From contig CAMVRN010000004.1 in assembly GCA_947169915.1 (NCBI GenBank), positions 1 to 64,000 on the forward strand: a stretch of 64,000 nt of DNA, read 5' to 3'. The notes under the pieces are model-generated. The model saw only the letters and a program-made list of their open reading frames with translations. It did not search any database and was not told the DNA's origin. This stretch comes from an uncultured Candidatus Saccharibacteria bacterium (lineage in GTDB: Bacteria; Patescibacteriota; Saccharimonadia; Saccharimonadales; Saccharimonadaceae). Positions 59,632 to 64,000 of this stretch are shown here, one piece after another (within the stretch, counting starts at the first letter, position 1; each line of letters starts with the position of its first letter). A program made the translations under genes and the position numbers.

Positions 59632-61356
59632 CTAATCCCCTGGTTTTATCTTTAAATAATCAATCAAATAGTCAGAAATCTCGCTAAACATCGGCTCCGC
59701 CTCCTTCATCGCATCGCCTAGTTCTCCGTCTTTCCATATTCTCACCATCACTAGATACTCTGGAAGTTCGCCAGTCGCACCGCCAAAGCCCACGTAGGTC
59801 GCCACGGACTCGTCCATTACGTACGCTCCATCACGAATCACCTGTGCAGAACCAGTCTTTCCGCCGATACGATATCCATCCGGGTCCTCGCCATACCAAC
59901 CCGTATCGCGCGTTCCATAAAGCATTTCGCGCATCTCTTCGCTCGTCTCTTCGCTAATTGCGCGCCTCACTGGTCCAGCCTTCTCTTTTTCAATCAATTT
60001 TCCATTTTCCATGTAGCCCCTTACAACAGTAGGCGTGTAGTATTCCCCGCCATTTACCATTGCTGAATATCCACTTGCGACCTGTATCATCGTCACGAGC
60101 ATGTTCTGACCGAATGTCATGTTTGCATAAAGCGAATCACGCCCATAGCCTTCAACTGGGTCATTAATCAAGCCTTCTGCTTCAAATAATTCGATGCCGG
60201 TTTCTCGCCCAAGCCCGAATTTATTCACATAGTAATCGTAAAGAATTTTCCTTCCCTTCTCATTGATATTATTCTCATCGCCACCAAGCCACTTTAATAC
60301 CTGAATACTACCAACGTTTAAACTCCAGTTCAACGCATACTGCATTGTGCGCACCGCGTCACCATTTTTGCTTGCGTTAGAAATCGGCCAGCCATCAATA
60401 TAAATCGTATCTTGGTTATAATAGGTCGTATCAGCCGACATCACGCCCTCTTCAATTCCAGCCGCAAAAGTAAACGCTTTGCAAACACTAGCTGGCTCAT
60501 ACGGGTCATTCACTACGCCGTTCACGTACACGCTTGCATCGCTTACGTTCCCGTAATCCGCAGGGTCATATCCAGGCAAATCTACCATCGCCATAATTTC
60601 GCCATTTCTCGGATTCATCACAAGCGCCGAAGCATGGTCTTTCCCTGTTTCCTCCATCGCATCTTTAACAATCTCTTCTGCTTTCGCCTGAATGTTTCTA
60701 TCTATCGTAAGTACTACATTTTTTCCATCTACTGCAGGTATCTTTACGTTGTCTTTTCCAATTGAAAGCGCCACATTGTTTACATCCGCAACGGTTTTTA
60801 ACATTCCATCTTTTCCAGATAGCTCTTCATTCAATGAGCCTTCAACACCGTATTGTCCTTCTCCGTCCTCATTCACAAATCCAAGAAGTCTAGCCGCCAA
60901 AGGCCCCTCGGGATAAACTCGCTTAGTTCTCTCCTGAAGCCAAACTCCAGTCGGATTCTTTTCCTGAATCTTTTTCGCATTCTTTCTAGAAACATTCTTC
61001 GCAACAATAAAATATCTTCGAGCCTTGTCCTCGAAGACTTTGTCAAATTCCGTCGTCAAATTATCCTTCAAATCATCATTAAAGATTGCATCCTTAATCT
61101 CTTCTTCTTTCGCTGTCATCGGGTCGACAATCACCGTATAGACTTGTTCGTTCATCACCACTGCGACTGCTTCGCTTCCATCCATCATATAAATCTGGCC
61201 ACGCTTTGCTTTTATCGTATTCTCAAGCGTATGTTGCGCTTCCGCCTTTGCTACCCATTCGCCCTTCTGAATAATCTGAATTTGAAAAAGTCGCACTAAA
61301 ATTACTGCGACTATCACATACAATGCAATCTTCAAAAATTTCAGACGCTCATTCAT
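59632..61356 (-). CDS. ftsI: Penicillin-binding protein FtsI (PBP2/3 class B)
   Basis: A 574-residue class B transpeptidase. One N-terminal membrane helix (about 8-24) and a dimerisation/pedestal region precede the catalytic domain, with motifs SxxK in EPASVCKAFT, SxN in NWSLNVGSIQ and KTGS in IGGKTGSAQV. It cross-links septal peptidoglycan. No PASTA domain is seen. The minus-strand TATAAT (61372-61367) ends 10 nt before the ATG. It is downstream of the ftsL-like gene as in most dcw clusters. Confidence 0.94.
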   Translation of the reverse strand: MNERLKFLKIALYVIVAVILVRLFQIQIIQKGEWVAKAEAQHTLENTIKAKRGQIYMMDGSEAVAVVMNEQVYTVIVDPMTAKEEEIKDAIFNDDLKDNLTTEFDKVFEDKARRYFIVAKNVSRKNAKKIQEKNPTGVWLQERTKRVYPEGPLAARLLGFVNEDGEGQYGVEGSLNEELSGKDGMLKTVADVNNVALSIGKDNVKIPAVDGKNVVLTIDRNIQAKAEEIVKDAMEETGKDHASALVMNPRNGEIMAMVDLPGYDPADYGNVSDASVYVNGVVNDPYEPASVCKAFTFAAGIEEGVMSADTTYYNQDTIYIDGWPISNASKNGDAVRTMQYALNWSLNVGSIQVLKWLGGDENNINEKGRKILYDYYVNKFGLGRETGIELFEAEGLINDPVEGYGRDSLYANMTFGQNMLVTMIQVASGYSAMVNGGEYYTPTVVRGYMENGKLIEKEKAGPVRRAISEETSEEMREMLYGTRDTGWYGEDPDGYRIGGKTGSAQVIRDGAYVMDESVATYVGFGGATGELPEYLVMVRIWKDGELGDAMKEAEPMFSEISDYLIDYLKIKPGD

Positions 61357-61380
61357 CTTATGTTTATTATAACATACTAA

Positions 61381-61698
61381 CTAATCAGCGTATCCAGAAA
61401 CCGTTCCGGTTTCCATCGTTGTGGCAACTTCATTATTCTTTGACATTGCCACACTTGTCAATTTTTCCTTCTCAACCACTAAGTCATTCTTCCTAACCTC
61501 AAGTTCCGCAATGTTATCCTCAATCTCATTCAATTCATAGTCATAGCTCGTCGCCTTAGTTCCCTGAGTTACATAAATCAAACCAACTACAAGCACTAAA
61601 ATACCTAATATCACGCCCTGCGACACACTGCCTAAAGTTTTTGGGGTATATCTAACAATGTTCCTGTTTCGGACCCATGTCGAACTTGATTCTCGCAT
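61381..61698 (-). CDS. FtsL-like division protein
   Basis: The ATG at 61698 (MRESSSTWVRNRNIVRY) behind AAGGAAA is preferred to the track start at 61797, whose extra residues run through a leader hairpin. The 105-residue product has a basic N-terminus, one membrane helix (about 27-45, VILGILVLVVGLIYVTQGT) and a coiled coil (ELNEIEDNIAELEVRKNDLVVEKEKL). This is the FtsL/DivIC layout, and the position between rsmH and ftsI is the ftsL slot. Sequence identity is too low to be certain. Confidence 0.7.
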   Translation of the reverse strand: MRESSSTWVRNRNIVRYTPKTLGSVSQGVILGILVLVVGLIYVTQGTKATSYDYELNEIEDNIAELEVRKNDLVVEKEKLTSVAMSKNNEVATTMETGTVSGYAD

Positions 61699-61763
61699 TA
61701 TTTTGTCTCGCTGTTTTTCCTTTTTATTTTTATTTTCGGTTTGGTGTATATAACTTAGTCCGA

Positions 61764-61810
61764 AGCGGGTCACCATAGCAGAGCTATAAGTAACCATGGG
61801 CCCGCATCGG
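61764..61810 (-). promoter_or_regulatory. Two mutually exclusive hairpins in the ftsL leader
   Basis: CCCGC at 61800-61804 can pair with GCGGG at 61764-61768 (stem extended by further pairs and CCAT/ATGG), while its CCCG can instead pair with CGGG at 61807-61810 in a tight CCCG-CAT-CGGG hairpin. Only one can form at a time. No T-run follows, so this is not a terminator. Confidence 0.4.
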
Positions 61811-61966
61811 GAAGGTCATAAATTTAACACACTCTTTATTTTTGACTCTCCGCAACCAAAAGTTGTGGCAGCCCTTTTCGGGCCATGTCAAAAGGTATAT
61901 CTTTGCTCTTTATGCGCAAATATTACCTATAATTCCCCCTTTTACCGGAAAATAAACTTCTAAATC

Positions 61967-62032
61967 TTAGCAGAAGTGTACTTTCACTTTTTGAGCTCTA
62001 CTTTTGTTAGAGACTACGATTTGCTTAGGCAT
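61967..62032 (-). CDS. 21-codon ORF between rsmH and ftsL
   Basis: Too short for the track. A perfect AAGGAGG five bases before an ATG starts a 21-residue basic peptide, MPKQIVVSN...KVKVHFC, ending in TAA. It has eight Lys/Arg-type or polar residues and no membrane helix. The Shine-Dalgarno is one of the best in the window, so translation is likely. It may be a leader peptide controlling the downstream ftsL-ftsI genes or a small division-linked protein. Confidence 0.55.
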   Translation of the reverse strand: MPKQIVVSNKSRAQKVKVHFC

Positions 62033-62122
62033 ATAGCCCTCCTTTTTATGTTTGTATTTGTTTTATTTTTTATCAATTCCACTTGGCCAAAAGCATTCCA
62101 CACTCTTTTCAAGTCATCCGTT

Positions 62123-62998
62123 TCAGCGACGTTTCGCTGCCCTCAACTTCGCACTTCGACTTCGTGGGTTGATAACTAATTCATTTTTGCCCGCAGTAAT
62201 TGGTGCTTTATTGATTATTTCAAGCTCAGACTCTTCTCCATGCTCGCTTACTTCTCTGAAATAGTTTTTGACAAGTCGGTCTTCGAGGCTATGGAAAGTT
62301 ATTATCGCAACCCTTCCTCCAGGACTCAGTATCTTTGGAAGTAATGGTAAAGTCCTCTCAATCAAGCCTAATTCATCGTTCACTTCAATCCTAATAGCTT
62401 GAAAAATTCTCGTCGCCGGATGCATCTTTGAATACTTTGATTTTGACTTGATAAAATCAGCCAACTCTAAAGTAGTCCTAAATGGCCTAGCGTGCACAAT
62501 TTCCCGAGCTAGTCTTTTCGCATTTCCCTGTCCCTCTTCTCCATACTTCACGAATATTTCTGCAAGTTTCCACTCTGGATATCGATTTACAACATAATCC
62601 GCCGTCAATTCCTGAGTCCTATCCATTCTCATGTCTAACGGTCCATTTTTCGTGAAAGAAAAGCCTCTCTCGCTTCTGTCTAATTGCGGGGAAGAAACTC
62701 CAAAATCAGCCAGGATAATATCGAACGTTTTACCACTCTCTACGAATTTCAGCACCGAATTGTAAAAATCATCATTCACAATTTCGAGGGATTCACTTTT
62801 GTACTTCTCCTTCAAAAACTTTACTGCAAATGAGTCTCGGTCTACTAAGACCGAATCCTTATAATTCCGTGTTAAACCCAAAATTTCACTTGCATGTCCT
62901 CCATACCCTGCTGTGAGGTCAAGATAAGACTCACCAACTTTAGGGTTCAAGACATGAAGTACTTCCGATAATAACACTGGTATATGAAGCTCTTCCAT
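62123..62998 (-). CDS. rsmH: 16S rRNA (cytosine1402-N4)-methyltransferase RsmH
   Basis: A 291-residue SAM-dependent methylase (MraW). It starts HIPVLLSEVLHVLNPKVGESYLDLTAGYGGHASEIL (SAM site) and has DIILADFGVSSPQLDRSERGFSF, GPLDMRMDRTQELTADYVVN, PATRIFQAIRIEVNDEL and FHSLEDRLVKNYF. mraZ, its usual upstream neighbour, is absent. TATAAT (63011-63006) ends 7 nt before the ATG: leaderless. Confidence 0.95.
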   Translation of the reverse strand: MEELHIPVLLSEVLHVLNPKVGESYLDLTAGYGGHASEILGLTRNYKDSVLVDRDSFAVKFLKEKYKSESLEIVNDDFYNSVLKFVESGKTFDIILADFGVSSPQLDRSERGFSFTKNGPLDMRMDRTQELTADYVVNRYPEWKLAEIFVKYGEEGQGNAKRLAREIVHARPFRTTLELADFIKSKSKYSKMHPATRIFQAIRIEVNDELGLIERTLPLLPKILSPGGRVAIITFHSLEDRLVKNYFREVSEHGEESELEIINKAPITAGKNELVINPRSRSAKLRAAKRR

Positions 62999-63020
62999 GT
63001 AGCATATTATAACATGCTAC
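62999..63020. promoter_or_regulatory. Palindrome over the rsmH promoter
   Basis: Perfect 7-bp arms GTAGCAT/ATGCTAC flank the -10 TATAAT, so the predicted transcription start falls in one arm. It could be an operator for the dcw cluster. Confidence 0.5.
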
Positions 63021-63096
63021 ACGCTTCGTCTTTAGTTTGAGAACGCTTAACAAGAAATTTCAGCGTTTTTGTGTTTGTTCGATTTTTGTTTTCCCT

Positions 63097-63102
63097 TACA
63101 CT
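63097..63102 (+). promoter_or_regulatory. Possible -10 box of a small plus-strand unit
   Basis: TACACT at 63097-63102 with TTGTTC about 16 bp upstream; the predicted start (about 63109) coincides with the hairpin below. Confidence 0.4.
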
Positions 63103-63109
63103 AGATCTA

Positions 63110-63145
63110 CCACAATCTCCGCGGAAAATCCGAGTCATATTGTGG
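63110..63145 (+). promoter_or_regulatory. Nested leader hairpin
   Basis: CCACAAT (63110-63116) pairs with ATTGTGG (63139-63145) and encloses CGGA-AAA-TCCG (63122-63132). Confidence 0.5.
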
Positions 63146-63235
63146 CCGTTGAGAGATTATTGTGTAAATGGTTGCTGAACTTTCTTAACGAAAATTCTAT
63201 TAGAGTTTTAATTGGGAGGTGTTAGTTTTTAGAAT

Positions 63236-63418
63236 GTGCCCACGATTTTGTTGACGCGTATCGCTAAATTTAACCGCGCGCCAAAACTCCCTGTTAATCG
63301 TCCTCAAACTGATATTAATGTACCTTCGGTAGATTTTTATGTTGAATGTTTGTTTTTACATCTACTTGCTACTAATATAAATGCTTTTGTTAAAAAAATC
63401 AAGCCCTTTTTTGCTTGA
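63236..63418 (+). CDS. Possible small ORF, 60 aa
   Basis: A GTG-initiated frame (MPTILLTRIAKFNRAPKLPVN...) ends inside the terminator stem at 63413-63420. The nearest Shine-Dalgarno (TTGGGAGG, 63212-63219) is 16 nt away, which weakens the case. With the promoter at 63097, nested hairpin and terminator it forms a unit resembling the other solitary cassettes. The region could alternatively be a noncoding RNA of about 310 nt. The family is not recognised. Confidence 0.35.
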   Translation: MPTILLTRIAKFNRAPKLPVNRPQTDINVPSVDFYVECLFLHLLATNINAFVKKIKPFFA

Positions 63419-63426
63419 TTTTTTAC
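63397..63426. terminator. Bidirectional terminator
   Basis: AATCAAGC/GCTTGATT stem with loop CCTTTTTT, T-run TTTTTAC on the plus strand and TTTTTTAAC on the minus strand. It serves the plus-strand unit and the minus-strand gene ending at 63464. Confidence 0.8.
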
Positions 63427-63463
63427 TTTTTTATTTCACTTTTCCACAAGCCTGTGGAAAACT

Positions 63464-64000
63464 TTATCCGCGTGGTGGTTCCCCGCCATCAGGTTCTGCC
63501 ATCAGTTTTTTGGATTTAATTTCATAACGAAGTCCCGTAACTGGCGAAACATAATAATCCTCGTTTAAAAGATTTACAAAAGTAGTCAAATCTTTATCGT
63601 CCATGATAATTATTGATTTATCGTCGTCGGTCATGAGGTCAAGTTGCATTTCATCAGAATAATCAAGCATCTGCTCTTGTGTCATAGCCTCAGCAATATC
63701 AAGATTCTGAATTTTCTTAAGCAAAGGCTTCTTATCTTGAAGAAGCACATTGAGCGTCAACCCCTCAGCAAACGACAATTTATATTTTTCCTGCAATTCT
63801 TTTGCCTTCGCGTCTGCAATTACCTGAGATTTATAATCATATTGGAATAGCGCCTCAAACTTCGTCTGATTGAAAACCACAATGTTTCCATCAATAATCG
63901 CAACTTGGTTATCTTCTGGCATCTTTATGGCAACTTCTGCGGAGAACGGCTCAAAACTTTCTCCATTAAGTTCCCAGCTAGTCGAACCCTTAAGTGCAGC
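63464..64000 (-). CDS. Unknown protein, 5' end outside the window (partial)
   Basis: The track opens at an internal ATG (63922), but the frame stays open to the window edge (…STSWELNGESFEPFSAEVAIK before MPEDNQ), so the gene is truncated by the window. The visible 178 residues are soluble, with a Gln/Lys-rich helix (ADAKAKELQEKYKLSF), an acidic stretch (DLMTDDDKSIIIMDDKD) and the ending EPDGGEPPRG. I do not recognise the family. Confidence 0.7.
   Translation of the reverse strand, partial: AALKGSTSWELNGESFEPFSAEVAIKMPEDNQVAIIDGNIVVFNQTKFEALFQYDYKSQVIADAKAKELQEKYKLSFAEGLTLNVLLQDKKPLLKKIQNLDIAEAMTQEQMLDYSDEMQLDLMTDDDKSIIIMDDKDLTTFVNLLNEDYYVSPVTGLRYEIKSKKLMAEPDGGEPPRG

Noticed and set aside
58929-59687. 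252-aa plus-strand ORF opposite mraY
   Set aside because: A shadow of mraY and ftsI on the other strand, rich in His/Asn/Lys without family features.
1-64000. Recoded UGA (SR1/Gracilibacteria-type code)
   Set aside because: pgk and dprA end with TGA at their expected C-termini, and no conserved protein reads through TGA.

Overview
The window looks like part of the chromosome of a Patescibacteria/CPR bacterium, most likely Candidatus Saccharibacteria (TM7). This is inferred from the gene set and from family features such as DUF3048, PEGA, LiaF-like and WG-repeat membrane-anchored proteins, pseudopilin-like proteins and a stand-alone TraG/TraD-like ATPase. The genes are densely packed and moderate in G+C. 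TGA is used as a stop (for example in pgk and dprA), so this is not a UGA=Gly lineage. No taxonomic search was possible.

Layout. 1-3.8 kb: the rplB-rpsS-rplV-rpsC-rplP-rpsQ-rplN-rplE-rpsN-rpsH run, closed by a terminator; rpmC (L29) and rplX (L24) are absent from their usual positions. 3.8-35 kb: housekeeping genes (gltX, pyk, pgk, fusA, clpC, clpP, recO, glyS, ppa, rarA, two tRNA-Glu genes) mixed with membrane-anchored proteins, a large InlB-repeat surface protein and a histidine kinase/receiver pair. Five solitary genes (3939, 13670, 14798, 15285, 23479) each have a near-consensus promoter, a 5' leader hairpin, a Shine-Dalgarno sequence and a terminator. 35.8-44.1 kb: a surface-glycan island running from an initiating sugar transferase to a flippase, with an A+T-rich middle. 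44.2-53.6 kb: an HNH-like zinc-ribbon gene, pth, an apparent minus-strand structured RNA gene, dprA, topA, a sigma4/HARE-HTH regulator and a TraG-like ATPase. 53.6-54.8 kb: a compact candidate small RNA, a 46-codon ORF and a largely empty A+T-rich stretch. 54.8-63.0 kb, minus strand: a reduced dcw cluster in the order rsmH, 21-codon ORF, ftsL-like, ftsI, mraY, ftsW, murG, ftsQ-like. The window ends in a minus-strand gene that runs off the edge.

How genes are expressed. At least 15 transcription units have a -10 hexamer ending 6-11 nt before the start codon, mostly 6-8 nt, so their mRNAs should be leaderless or nearly so. Genes inside operons and the solitary cassettes instead have clear Shine-Dalgarno sequences. 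Many promoters are close to TTGAC(A/T)-17-TGnTATAAT.

Most worth checking: a roughly 340-nt minus-strand RNA gene at 45.6-45.9 kb, a 99-nt sRNA candidate at 53.7 kb, the shared G-rich-loop leader hairpin of the solitary cassettes, the apparently pervasive leaderless genes, an EF-G whose NKxD motif reads NKIN, and a 21-codon ORF with a perfect Shine-Dalgarno inside the cell-division cluster.
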